Of a stretch of 64,000 bases of DNA, positions 25,201 to 37,165 are shown piece by piece. Position 1 is the first letter of the stretch. Every line of letters begins with the position of its first letter. The position numbers and the translations under genes are program-made. Source of the DNA: Clitoria ternatea (lineage: Eukaryota > Streptophyta > Magnoliopsida > Fabales > Fabaceae); the NCBI GenBank assembly GCA_037962975.1, contig CM075669.1, positions 123,210,501-123,274,500 on the forward strand, in the 5' to 3' direction. A model generated the notes under the pieces. The model made no database searches. It saw only the letters and a list, made by a program, of their open reading frames with translations, and was not told the origin of the DNA.

Positions 25201-28200
25201 TTTGGGCGAGTTTGCTATTTTTCCTTCCTCTGGGAAGCAGCTATTCTATGTGGTAAGGAGGGTTCCATCTTGTTTTAAATTGATTCCGCTTCCGCTATAA
25301 TATTTTTCGCTTAGTTAGAAACCGTTATCTTGATTTTCGTTACGATCCGATGGTTGAATCAAAAATCCGACCTTTTTCTTGCCGCTGCGTTTATACATTT
25401 AAATATATATATATTTTCTAATTTGATATCCTATGAAGAAAAGAAAATATACCAATTCGCTAAAAAGGAAAAGATTACCAATTAAAAATTTTATGCGATT
25501 TAGTAAGCGGTAGAAAACGACGTGGGCACGGTTGGATGATTCGATATGGTTGTATAATATTTTTCTTGGAGATTCCATTGTAATTTGTATGGTTGGATCC
25601 GGTAAGCCCCACTAGATTTAATTAAGTTGATCGACTAGGATGTTGCACTTAAAATGTTTATTTAAAAGAAAATTCCAATTTAATGTGGTTAAAATAGGAC
25701 TTATGGGATTTAATGTTATTGGCAATTTAATAAATAATTTTCACAAGGTGATAAGAGGTTAATAAGAAAATTTCATTAATCTAGAATAGTTGTTTTGAAC
25801 TAAATTTCTTAGAAAACGAAAAGAACCTTAAGAAGAAAGCCTTTAATCTAAATTAATGTTTCTAGTTTATTGGAAGAATGACATGTCTTAGAAAAAGAAA
25901 AGAACTATTTTATTCCATTAAAAAAAGAAACATTCTCCTAAGAAAAATAGATAGCTTATAATTCTATTCTTTTTAGAATAATAGTAACTTATCTCTTTTT
26001 GTGATATAAAGAATTAGATGATAGGAACGAAATAAGAAATTTAGAATATGTGCAAGCAACTTTAAATTGGTAAGGCATAAGGAGAATAGTGTTGAACAAG
26101 TCACAATAGTAAAGGGAATTAAAACAAACCAAGTTATGATTTAGAGAAGTTTAGACTTATGGGTGATAGTAATATTAGGAGAAAAGAAATTAAGAAATAA
26201 GGTTGGTAAGTAACAATGAAGAATAGGATAAATTAAGAGATAGGTGTCTAAATATAATAAATGAAATCATTAGAAACCAAAGGGTAAAGAATAGATGTTA
26301 AGAGTTAAAAATCTTAGGAGCTTAAGAAATATTTATATGATACATGAGACATATAATCAACTAAGTAAGAATGATCTTAAGATGAGATGTATACAAAATA
26401 AATGGTTAAGCTTTAGAACATTAGTCGCTAAAAAGGATAAAAGAATATAGAAAGGATTTTTATAATTTAAACTTTGAACTAGTAATTTTAGTGGCTAAAT
26501 AATATTTGACTAAGTTCATAATATTGGTGTGGATTCTAGATCTCTACGCAATAACTTAATGTCATAAACTCTAGTGATTAAAAGAATTAACTAAAGACAT
26601 AAATTAGTCGTTATAAATAGAAATGGCAAAGAAAGAGGTACAAAAAATTAGTAATTGGAGATCTAGAAAGAACGTCACTGAATTGATAATGATACATAAA
26701 GAATTAGTAACCCTCTAGTAACTAAGGAAGCTAGTTATTCAACTAATAAAAGCTTAATGGGACCAGTAAAAGGAAATCAACAGTAAGATTGCTTGACGAT
26801 AACTAAGAGTTCATAATTAGACAACAATAAATTAAATTGAGTAAAGAGATAATTTTACCTACTTAGTGAAGAATGATTAATGAACAAATAATCGAAAGGT
26901 ATATAAAGAATTAAATCAAGTGGTAATATACCTTTAATAACGAACTAAATTAAGGAAATAAATCCATGAATATCATTAGAAATGGTAGGAGAAAGGAAAA
27001 AGTACAAAAAATTAGTGACGAGAGATTTGGAAAGAATATCATTAATCCAACCAATTATAAGGAATTGATGAACCATTTAATAACCAAGGAAATAGGTACC
27101 CGACTAATAATTTAAGTAAAGAAAGTCGATAATAGAAGCCGTTTGATAATGATTAAAGAATTCATAAATGGACATTAGAAAAATATAAGAGTAAAAAGGG
27201 AGTAATCATAAATAATTAAATAAATCGAGATAAATAGTTTGATAAGATATGAGTAACAACCAAGATTAAAACACTTACAAAGAAATATCCATAAATATAC
27301 CTTCATGTGTGATTCCCTCATTATAATGATAAAGATTGTTGTATAATACTTGTATGATGAATGTTGTGTTTGGTGACTGCTATGTAATTGTATGCATAAA
27401 TGGATATGTGTTAGTTATACGTGATGAGTATGTGGAATGAAATAGGGCATGAGGACGTGTATATGGACTGAGATTTTGTACTTGTCTAAGACATTGATTG
27501 AATATACTGAAATAAACAAGAAAATAGCGAATAAAGGAATATCTCGGTAGGGATCTTGAGTTGAATAAATTTTAACAAAATAATATGATGAGATTAGATC
27601 GGATCCGATGTGATGATAGGCGTTGCAACGCCAAGGTACCCATTATTTTTGGAAAATATGAGATCTCGTTTCATTTCTAAGCGTCGGATAGACCGTTATG
27701 AATTAAGGAATTTTGAGAAAATAAGGAAAAGAATAAATTGAAATTTCATGAAAAGAAGAAGTCCGGCATTAGGAATGAAATGGAGCCATCAAAAGAACCC
27801 TACCGATGACTAGTGAAAAGAAAATTATGTATTGTATGCATCATATATGGAAGTTAAGATGGGATGTAAGAATAATCCCCTAGAGCATATAGTGATGGGT
27901 ACACTAAAGAATCTGCCAGTGCCTCGATAACTGAGGGCAGTCTAAGGAGTATAAACGGAGGCAGGAATTCCAAGTGGCATCAGATTCGCACCCGTCACCG
28001 AACTGCCTGTAGCAAACTCTGGTGTACTTCAACAAGAGGCGGGATTTTCTGTGACCGTGGGGTGCCCGTTCTGTGATGATGTGTGATTGGCCATTTTGAT
28101 GTTGGGACTATAAGTCCTTACCCATTTGTTAAAACTAGAACAAGGAGAGCCCTAGTCGCTCTAGTTGGGCAGGGGAGATAAGGGTGGCTGGCTGTGCACA

Positions 28201-28866
28201 TGATTATTGGTATATGAGATTGTTAAGGAAGAGATAGGCCCACATGCATCATGATAACTAATAAAAGATTCAAAATAACAAAATGAATTCATGCATTGTA
28301 TCATTGTATTGAGGTTGTGATTGCTCATTGTTTGAATATGATTGTATAGATATTAGTAACCCTAAGAGGTGGCTGAGAAAATGGGAATGCTCAGCTAATA
28401 TGAAAAGTGGTGAGATGACTTAAAATGTATCTTAGGGACCTCAAAGAGAGTGAGAGGGGCTCGATTCAAGATTGTTTGTGTTGTGTGTGGGACAGGTGTC
28501 GATGAGATACCTTCTGGATTGTTGTAGAGGTGGAGACTCACCCTTACGTTAATTTTCTAGACATTGTGGGGATGGACGCCGACTCTGTATCGAGGATTAG
28601 CCAGACTCTTCTTGAACCAAAGATGAATAGAATACGTTAATTTTGTTTTCATTTATGGGAGCCTACGTGCCCCTTTTTCTTTCCGCATGTACAGTTACTG
28701 TTATGACTATATATTATATATGATTAAGTTATATATAAGGTGTATCTGTTCCACCAAGTTTTCTTGTACAAAAAAAAACTTCTATATTTTTCTAAAACTC
28801 GTAACCTCTCAGTTGACTAGGATAATCTAGTGGAAGGGATTATCCTAGTTAACCGAGGGTGTTACA
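22226..28866 (+). mobile_element. LTR-sized insertion (probable solo LTR) in element C, opposite orientation
   Basis: It starts TGTAACAACCCT and ends AGGGTGTTACA, which are inverted versions of each other as at LTR ends. The gag of element C continues on both sides in the minus strand. The last 110 bp, reverse-complemented, align well with the end of element C's own 5' LTR at 30009-30120 (GTTAACTAGGA, GTTAC, TTTTTTTT in the same order), so it is the same family in reverse. The flanking pentamers CTATG and CTGCG are at best a decayed duplication. A length of 6.6 kb is large for one LTR; internal duplications (26.2-27.2 kb) may explain part of it. No coding region seen. Confidence 0.65.
26259..27240 (+). 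repeat. Degenerate tandem duplication of about 360 bp
   Basis: AGAAATGG..., then GTACAAAAAATTAGT, GAGAT, GGAAAGAA and CTAATAA recur in the same order about 360 bp apart (26619 and 26979). A weaker earlier copy near 26259 is possible. It is AT-rich and non-coding, inside the LTR-sized block. Confidence 0.5.
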
Positions 28867-29816
28867 CTGCGGGTCATCATACTTGACCTTTGATTTCCCT
28901 CTTCGGGGTATTCATCCTTCTTTCTTGACATTGATGGCTCTTGTGCCTAGCTTTTCCATAATTGTAACAAGCCCAAGCCCCTTTGTCACAGTCCTTTGCA
29001 TAATACGATCGTCCACACTTGAAGCATCTCACAAAAAAACTATAACCTTAGGTTCTTGGGAAATCACTAGATTTACCAGGAATTGGTTGAGGATAGTATT
29101 TCCCTGACCTAAAGTCTCTTCTCGGTCGCTTGCCAAGCGTATGTCTTTTTCGTCTATAGCTAAAAGTTCCCCTCGGTCTCTGTCCCGATATATACTTATA
29201 GATCTGACATCGGTCCACTAGGGTAGTGAACTGGGTGATTTACTGGTAGCAAATCACCTGACGAATATCCTGGTGTAGACCTCCTTCAAACTTAGCATAT
29301 TGGGACACTTCACTTATTTGGGTGTAGTAAGGGTAACACTTGGCTAACTCATTGAATTTTGTAGCAAACCCTGCCCCCCCAGTGTCATACTTCCTTGTTT
29401 CAAGTTAAACAATTCCTGCTTCTTTTATCTCTTGATGTCTTTAGGGAAATACTTGGCTAAGAACTCAGCCTCAAACCTTTTCTAAGTAATTGTAGCCCCA
29501 TCAACAGTTAATCTTACCCGCATGTGAGTCCACCTATGCTCAGGTTCCCCAATCAACATAAAAATAGTGTAGGTCACCTTATCATTATCATCACATCGCA
29601 TAACAGCAAAGATCTTTTCCATTTGCTTAATCCACAACTAAGCTCCTTCAGTATCAAAACCTTTTCTAAATCATGTAGGATTATTCTTTTGGAAATCGAT
29701 GAGACCTTGATCATGTTTGGGAACGACATTGGGAGCATTAGCCCCTTAACGTTCTAGAAATTCAACCATTATATTTAACAAAGCATTCATTGTTGCATCG
29801 TTCTAGCATGCCATGG
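28867..29816 (-). pseudogene. gag: gag of element C, broken
   Basis: The minus strand from about 29816 reads a gag with MNALLNIMVEFLER, FRKGFDTEGA, IKQMEKIFAVMRCDD and FEAEFLAKYFPKDIKR, the core of the retrotransposon gag family. Two zinc knuckles follow near 29035-28940: CFKCGRSYYAKDC (His replaced by Tyr) and CYNYGKARHKSHQC (second Cys replaced by Tyr). Several stops and one frameshift near 29380 (a run of C on the plus strand) break it. It ends at the inserted block. Confidence 0.82.
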
Positions 29817-29993
29817 TAACTAGAAATAAAGGCAATCTCACCATAAGGTTCATGAGGTCCCCCTCACTAGAAGACTCCACACACACAAACAATCAATCAA
29901 TTCCTACTACACGAGTCCTAATGACTCTCGTTCAATTCTTTTGAGTACGAGAGAACCTAGCGGTCCACACCCTAAGCCTAATGAATTGACCAT

Positions 29994-30005
29994 GCTCTGA
30001 TACCA
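29994..30005 (-). other. Primer binding site of element C (tRNA-Met type)
   Basis: The minus strand reads TGGTATCAGAGC, the canonical site, three bases inside the LTR end at 30009. Confidence 0.88.
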
Positions 30006-30008
30006 CCG

Positions 30009-33000
30009 TGTTATGACACCCTTAGTTAACTAGGACAAATTCCTTCACTGGAACCTCCTACTTAACTAAGAAGTTACAATTGTTAATAAAAGTATAAGTT
30101 TTTTTTATACGGTAATTATCAAGTCATAATTTAGAAACATAACATACATAATTCAGTTCTTCAAGGCTGTACCATACTCAGAAGAAAGGGGAGCGCTGAC
30201 ACCCAACAAAATAACACTATGTAATAAGCATTAACATAACAAGTCTAAACATCATTGCCTATGATGATTCTAAAGATAAAAGATAACTTTTAGTCTCTTG
30301 CACAAGCAGCTCGACGCCCAGTATTGTAAGTACTCAAGGTCTTGTCAACGTTCTCCCTATCCTTCAGGTGATATATACATAAACAAAACAAGCACACAAA
30401 GCTAAAGAGGTGAGTAAAAACTCTCAACCCAAAAGATTCCCATGTAAAGGGCAAGCCACAACAACTCACACATATTTACATCAAGTATTCAAGAAGACAT
30501 AACATGTTATCCTCAAGCATTGACATAAAGAAGATCAGGGGATATAAGAGGTGAGTGAAAAACTTTTTATAAGAAGATTTCAAAAAAGTTTAGTGCATTT
30601 AAATATATCCAAGTTCCTTATCATTAAAAGAAATATAGTTATGTAATCATTTTACCAATTTTATGGAAATGTCATTTCAAAATAAAAGTCGATTCTAAAT
30701 TCCAATTCCCTCGGTATTAATCTCTTGTAAGTCAGGATAGCTTATAAAAAAATAGAAACTTGATTCCTTCAAATACTAGTTCATAGAAAAATCTAGAATG
30801 TGTTTATCACTATATTGGGCCATTAAGCAATATCGTCTCATCATATCGAATTACAACAAAACTTAAATCATTTGGCCTTACAATCTTAAATTTATTCCTC
30901 AAACTATCTATTCATGGTAGAGATTTTCTTGATTTGTTTTAAAACATAACTTTCTTTTATTCAAGAAGATAAGTAAACACATACAAAATCGTCTATTTGT
31001 TTTCAAAATTTTCAAAAAACTTTATTTTGTCGTATTTCTTCTAGAAATTTCCAAATTTAATGATTCCAAAGCCAAAGCTATTAACTTTTTGAATAAAAAA
31101 ATAATAAACCCTAAACTTCTATTTTGCCCAGAAAACCAATTTTCACAAGATTCCTTAATTTGCCAAATTTTCATTGTTTTACTGTACGTTAATTCACCTT
31201 TAAGGACAAATATCGTGTAGGGTCACTTCCAACCAATTTTATGCATTTGGGAAGTACCAATACACTTAGAATTTCAAACCAAACAGAACATAACCCTTAC
31301 CAAAACAATTGCCCAAATTTTTTCCTCTTGATCCCTACAAACGTATTTTTCACATAATTTTGACTGACATTCATGCCTACACTTAGGATTCCACTTTAAC
31401 CTTTTCAAAAAACCCAACACTAAATTTCTCTCGCATTAATTCTAGTCATTTAGATATCCAAACAGCAGCCACAACATGTTAATAATGAGCTCAGAATCAG
31501 CAATTTAACACAGGTAATAAATCAAATTTCCCAAGTTATCACTTTAGGCATATTCACAAGCAAAATTTTGGAACATTTCACGACTTCACCAAAATAATCA
31601 CAAGGTCATGGTTTTACTTCACATATTTAACAAAAATCTAGGTTATCACCTACACTACAAAGATACAAGTCCTATGTCCAAAAAAAAATCACATTTGAGG
31701 TAAAATATAACAAGTTTCCACAACATGCATTCTACCTAAATCATAAGCAATATTCAGCCAGCAACTTAACGTCATCATTCATGTCTTAAAATTCTGTTTT
31801 TAATACTAATTTTTTTTAAGATCAAGAAGAACACATACACGGGGCCACAATCACAAAGAGTTCCAAGGATCAAGATTTTTAACAAGACCAAACATCATGC
31901 AAATCTCTTAACTTAAAGGTATCATTTTGGGTAGCATCATAATTTAAAATTCAGCATGTGAGATCCCATTTTCAAGCTTAAAATTAGCAAAAAATATAAA
32001 AAGGAAAGCATGCCATGATCACGACCAACGGCCTCCCAAAAACAAAGTTTCTAGACAAGTCTTTCAAAACTAGATTTCACCATTTTTTGTCATCAAGTTT
32101 TCAGCCATGAGTTCTTAGAGAAACTTTGTTTTTGGAAAGCCTACATGGTAAGAGTCTTAGACTGGCTCTTACCTACCCTTTGTATGCGACATCTAAAGGC
32201 AAAAGATGAGAGAGTACTCCCCTACCTTATTTTTACCTCACGGCCAAGAGAAAACAATGATGGTTCCATGTTTTTTGCTTCCATAGCTCACAGATCTAGC
32301 ATGCCACAGAGGAAGAAAACGAAGCTATTTAGTGTCTTAGAGAAGTGAACATAGAATGGTTAACCGGGGTGGTGGTGTCATATGAGAAGAAAGCAAACGA
32401 ATGATGATGTGTTTTTGTGAAAATACAAAGAAAGTACTAGAGAGGAAGTGGAGAACACTCAGCTAGAATAGAGAGAAATGAATGTGTGTTTGGTTCCTTG
32501 GCCTCCAAGCTGATCTAGGACTAATGAAGAAGTGTAAATTAAGGTCCAATCAGAAAGATGCAAGTGGTGTAAGGTGGGGTGAGTTGATTGGTTGGAATTT
32601 TGGTGGAATGGTGAGGTGGCACGGTGGAAGGGGCAAAATCTTGGAAAAACTTTTAGGTTATGCTACAGTGAGAATTTGGCAAAACACTCAACATTAAAGT
32701 TCTAGATCTTTGTTTCCTCTTCAAAACAAGTAATAACACACAAAAAGCTGATATCGGGAGTGAGAGATATACCTCAATTACTGAAAGTTATTCTAGGTGG
32801 CAATGAATTATGGATCAACACTGTTAGAAAAATTACTAGGAAACATGGGTAAGGAATTAGTTTTTGGAATCTTCATCAAGGTTGTAGATATACATGTATA
32901 GAAATTATCAAAAAAAGAATCATTCAATTTTGAGGTCATATGAAAGAGAAAAGTTAAAAATATTGAAGGGTCAAAACATTAGGGATCAGACCTTGGGTCC

Positions 33001-33250
33001 TTCATGGGAAATGTTGTACGTTCCAATATAGACACTTAGAAATAAGAATGACTCTGATCGGGTACCCGTTGCATTTGCTTAGATAGAATTGGTGAAACAC
33101 ACCTATACACAAAACTATAAACGGATATGGAATTTATTCTGATTTCTTTACAAGCACCACTCTGGCACTTAAAACTTACTAAGACCACCACTAAACCTCA
33201 TTCCAACACTCACTCAGGGTAAGAACAACCTCTAGGTTTTGTATCGAGCC
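30009..33250 (-). repeat. 5' LTR of element C
   Basis: On the minus strand it ends ...GGGTGTCATAACA next to the primer site. The terminal 110 bp match the end of the block 22226-28866. A leader-like C/T-rich stretch on the minus strand (about 32550-32250) suggests the transcription start. The region is AT-rich and non-coding. I could not identify the TG start; 33250 is a guess from where copia-type sequence takes over. Confidence 0.6.
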
Positions 33251-33339
33251 ATCAGAGCATGCTCAGACCAGTCACACAACTCACCACGTCAGTTACCACA
33301 TATAATATTTTCTTTTACACCTAATTATTTTATTAGACA

Positions 33340-33385
33340 GCTTCTAACACACACATACACACACACATATATATATATACATATC
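33340..33385. repeat. CA/TA microsatellite
   Basis: (AC)n followed by (AT)n at the border between the LTR of element C and the copia LTR. Confidence 0.75.
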
Positions 33386-33479
33386 AAGTAAATTCAGCTG
33401 AGGCCTAAACATTCATATCACTGTTTGAAATATGCACTAAGAGCCTATATAAGACACATCATTTTGTCTAAGGCATTTT

Positions 33480-34694
33480 TTTTTAAATAGTTTAACAGCC
33501 TTTATTTATCCTTAGAGTAATAGGTCATATGAGAGTTATTCCTAAAATGTCTCTAGTCAAGTATTTACATAGAGACATGTAAATACATTAAGACTAGTGT
33601 GTGAGTGTACTGATGATCTGATCTCATAGATCATGGATATAGATGATATCAAGTCTTTACACGGGTACACATTAAGAATAATGATGTACTGGACAGACCC
33701 ACCATGAGAACATTGTATGGATTGTTAGATGAATGTCATAAATGATTCTCAATGTGATAATGGTATATGTAGTCCTTTGACCTGAAGTCACTATGATTCC
33801 TATATAAGGAGTTTGTTATTTTAATACAATCAAACGTCTTCTATAACAAAAGGACTATAAAGATTGTGATTAGGTAATGAACAAATTATGCAGAGGGGTG
33901 TGAGTGATGTAGATGGTATTTGTCTCTCCTATGTGATAGGGGTGATATCTATAGGCCACTTGGTGGAGTGAGACTAAGGAAATGCATGGCCATGCTAGAA
34001 AGAATAAATATTGGATATTTATTCGGATAAAGTCTACTCTGGTATCAAGTCAAATAAATTGGGCCATACAAGGATGACACGATGATGCCTTGGGCCCCAT
34101 TAGAATATCATGACAAAAGGAACAAACATATAAAATAATTATCACTTATAGGTTATGTTGATATTAAATAATATTTGGACATAATGATGCATTGCTAGAT
34201 GTCGCTCTTATTTTTTATTAATAATAAAATAGTTTATTATTAATATAACCGAGTATTTTACCTATAGGGTCACACACATAGAGTAAGCCTATCAGAAAAT
34301 AGCTTTCTATTTTAGTTGGACTAAAATAAAACTATTGGGCCTAACTCAGTTAGAATGAGTAAGGAGCCCACTCTTTGGAGAGCAAATTGGGTCAAACCTA
34401 AGCCTATAAATGGAGCGTAAGATGCTCATAGACGGCTACCCAAAAGGAGACACAAAATACGTAAAAGTTGCAAAAGCTACACACCGCCAAACTAGCATTT
34501 GGAAGGTGTAGCGTTTCTGGTGGGACTACTCGTGTGGACTCCTAAAGGACAAGGCAATGACTGCTTTGATAATCTTCAAGAGGTAATCCTAAAATGCAAT
34601 ATGTTTTTTGTCTTATGCTTTAAAACACGATGCTTTGTAAATCCTACGGGAATCCTTGTATTTCCATTGCTCATGCACTAGGGATTCCCTAACA
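33480..34694 (+). repeat. 5' LTR of the copia element
   Basis: It ends CCCTAACA one base before the primer site. The body contains the wording typical of plant copia LTRs (CAGACCCACCATGAGAA, GATAATGGTATATGTAGTCC) and a likely TATA box, CCTATAAATGGAGC, near 34402. The start near 33480 is approximate. Confidence 0.65.
34400..34415 (+). promoter_or_regulatory. TATA-like box in the copia LTR
   Basis: CCTATAAATGGAGCG lies about 290 bp before the LTR end, a normal place for the U3/R border of a copia LTR. Confidence 0.5.
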
Positions 34695-34695
34695 G

Positions 34696-34708
34696 TGGTA
34701 TCAGAGCC
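34696..34708 (+). other. Primer binding site of the copia element
   Basis: TGGTATCAGAGCC, one base after the LTR end; matches the 3' end of initiator tRNA-Met. Confidence 0.88.
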
Positions 34709-34785
34709 TAGTTGTAAAACCGTGTTTTGGGCAAATGTTTGTTTAAAGAACATGTGAACAAATTTTCTTTTACGAAAAGAATTGT

Positions 34786-35800
34786 AAAGGTTGAATCTTT
34801 CATAAGGGTTGCATCTTTTATGAGATATTATACAAAGGTTGCATTTTTTATGAGATATGTTGCAAAGGTTGCACCTTTTGAAAGCTAGTATTAATTTATT
34901 TGTTTTGTATATATGGATTTCTTTTCTCAACATTTTAATTAAAGAACATATTTTTAGGATGTGCTTTATTATATGAACATGTTGTATGTTGCAATGGTGA
35001 TTGTTTTATATGTGTTCTAATTATATGGCATGTTAATTTTATGTTCGTTTAATTAAATTGAAATCAAGGGTTGTATACAATGTATGCCTATAAGCTTTCT
35101 CTTTCTAATATGAATTGTTCATGCGAGATTGTGTTTAGAAAGTTTAAGAGTTAAACCCTAGCCGTAATGAAAACTAGGATTCAAAAGTTGAAACCTAGCT
35201 ATCATGGTATTTTATTTATTTGTAAATGTTACAGATAAAATATTTGATTTTAATATTATGTTTTCGATTTGTAAAAGTTGCAAATAAAATTTTAAATATT
35301 TGTTAAATTTAAAGTTTGTAAGAGTTATAAATTTAAATTATTTATTCTTATTAATTTTAATAGGATTTGCATTGTATGTGATCCTTTTAAAATTAATGTG
35401 ATTTGTAGGAGTTACAAATTGATTTATATTTATTAAATTTAATATGATTTATAATTGTTACAAATAGAAGATAAGATCTTTATTAAATTTAATAATTTTA
35501 AAATCAAATATTTAATCGTTAATAAAATTGATAGGATTTATAAAAGTTGCAAACTAAAGATAAGATCTTTATCAAATTTAATAGGATTCAAAATAAAATA
35601 TCTTGAACTCTAGAGATAAGGTTTAAAATTTAAACCTTGATTGTTCCTGAAAATAAGATGATTGTTGATACTCTAGAGATAAGGTTTAAAAGTTAAACCT
35701 TGACTATTCTTATTTTAAGATAGTTATTGGGGTCAAAAGATAAGGTTTAAAAGTTAAACCTTAGCCGTTCCAAAATTTATGATTCAAGAGTTGAAACTTA
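34786..35800 (+). repeat. Serial micro-hairpins in the copia leader
   Basis: At least twelve short inverted repeats follow one another, mostly with three-base centres AAG, GAG or ATG. Examples: AAAGGT-TGC-ACCTTT (34864), GTTTAA-GAG-TTAAAC (35142), CTAGG/CCTAG plus TTCAA-AAG-TTGAA (35174-35198), ATTTGTAA-type arms (35218, 35267, 35306, 35401, 35447, 35536) and AAGGTTTAA-AAG-TTAAACCTT-type arms (35618, 35681, 35742). The last, TTCAA-GAG-TTGAA at 35783, extends to about 18-base imperfect arms. The arm sequence changes along the leader while the centre is kept. No ORF. Confidence 0.75.
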
Positions 35801-36600
35801 AAATTGGGATTTCAAATTGTTTGGAATCATGTCCAAATATTTTGAGCTCTTAATGGTTAGTGGGACGTTCTGGCTAGGAAAGACTTGGTACTTAAGCGGT
35901 CACACCAGACCCACCTCTCTTTTTTGGGAATTAACCTGATTACAGTACTAAATTTTGGGTTGGAACATCACTCGACACCCTATAAACGATAGCACCCTTG
36001 ATCCTGTCCATTAAACAGTCAACAGAACCACCAAACTTCTTTGCGTAGTTTTCCTTTTATGACCCCGCGTGTTTAATTATGTGTTTTAAAATTTATTTTA
36101 TTTTAAACACAATTAATCACTTTATTAATTGATTAATTAACACGTCCAGCGGTGAATGGTTATGGTGTTAGATTTATTTATTTAATTTTAAATACAACCT
36201 GCGTGTTGTGCCTTTCTCTATTCTTGAATTTCTTTTCTCAACCCTTTGCTCGTATGTAAAACGAGTTTCTTTATTACATTGTAATATGGAAGAAGCGAAC
36301 AAGGTAGAGACCTAGAAGAAACCTAGCGTGGTGACTCTTGATGGGTATGACCTAGAAAGGAACAAATGAGTGGTGACTCCAAGAGGATGGTGGTTTCAAG
36401 AAGTAGGACTTCATGAAGTCAAGACACCATAGTTCTTTTAGGTTTATTTTATTTTATTTTATTTTCTAGGAAGACCACAACCATCTCACATTTTTTTATT
36501 GCATGTTTTGGGGTTTTATTTTACGTTAAAGCGTTTAATGAAAGTTGGTAATGAACAATAAGAAAATTGAAATCCCTCAAGCCTGACAATCATACCTTCC
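35801..36600 (+). other. Non-coding leader of the copia element, middle part
   Basis: No coding region. There is a GC-richer island at 35850-36060 and AT-rich sequence after it. Nothing else recognised. Confidence 0.4.
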
Positions 36601-37165
36601 AATAAGTAATAACGTCTAACTTGATATAGATAAAGAGCAGGTCACGCCATAGTTGGGTGCCTTTATTTATATTTAGTAGGACATGATTGGATAATTTGAT
36701 TATCCAAGTACAACTTATTGAGTTTTATTCAAATAGACATTTTCAATTGAATTGGAATAGCCTAAAGGTATGAATAGTCTAAAACGCGTTCTAATAAGCA
36801 ACATTCATCAATGCTAGTTTCAATAAAGTGTAGGTTCTGCCAAAGCAGGGTGCTTTTATTGATATTAGTAAAGGATGATGGATAATTGGATTATCCAACC
36901 ATTTGTTATTGGACTTATCTAGGTAACTTTAATCAGATTAAAGAACCTATAAGTGTTAATATTAAGTTGAAACGCCTTCTAATAAGTGAAACTCATCGAG
37001 ACTAATGTCAATAAATGGTGGGCCTACCAAAGCAGGGTGCTATCATTTATATTAGTAAGGCGTGATAGGATAATTATAATATCCAAATTGGTTTTATTGG
37101 GCCTAAACTTACCTAAGTTTTTCAATTGGATTGAAAATAACTTGGAGACGTATGGATTGAGCTTA
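36601..37165 (+). repeat. Three tandem copies of a 187-192-bp unit
   Basis: The copies start at 36601, 36793 and 36980 with AATAAG. Each contains a region of the type GCC-AAAGCAGGGTGC and a dyad GGATAAT..ATTATCC. In each unit, arms of the type CTAAT-TCAATAAA and TTTATTGATATTAG flank the GC-rich centre, so each can fold into two stem-loops. The arm sequences differ between copies yet remain largely paired. The unit belongs to the copia internal region. Confidence 0.75.

Larger units (their letters stand above)
20945..33250 (-). mobile_element. Minus-strand Ty3/gypsy element 'C', truncated and interrupted
   Basis: Read right to left: 5' LTR (from about 33250 to 30009), tRNA-Met primer site (30005-29994), gag (about 29816-28867), an inserted LTR-sized block (28866-22226), the last stretch before protease, protease and the first half of RT (to 20945). 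RNase H, integrase and the 3' LTR are absent: the RT stops against a plus-strand LTR-like end. All coding parts carry stops and frameshifts. The outer limit at 33250 is approximate. Confidence 0.75.
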
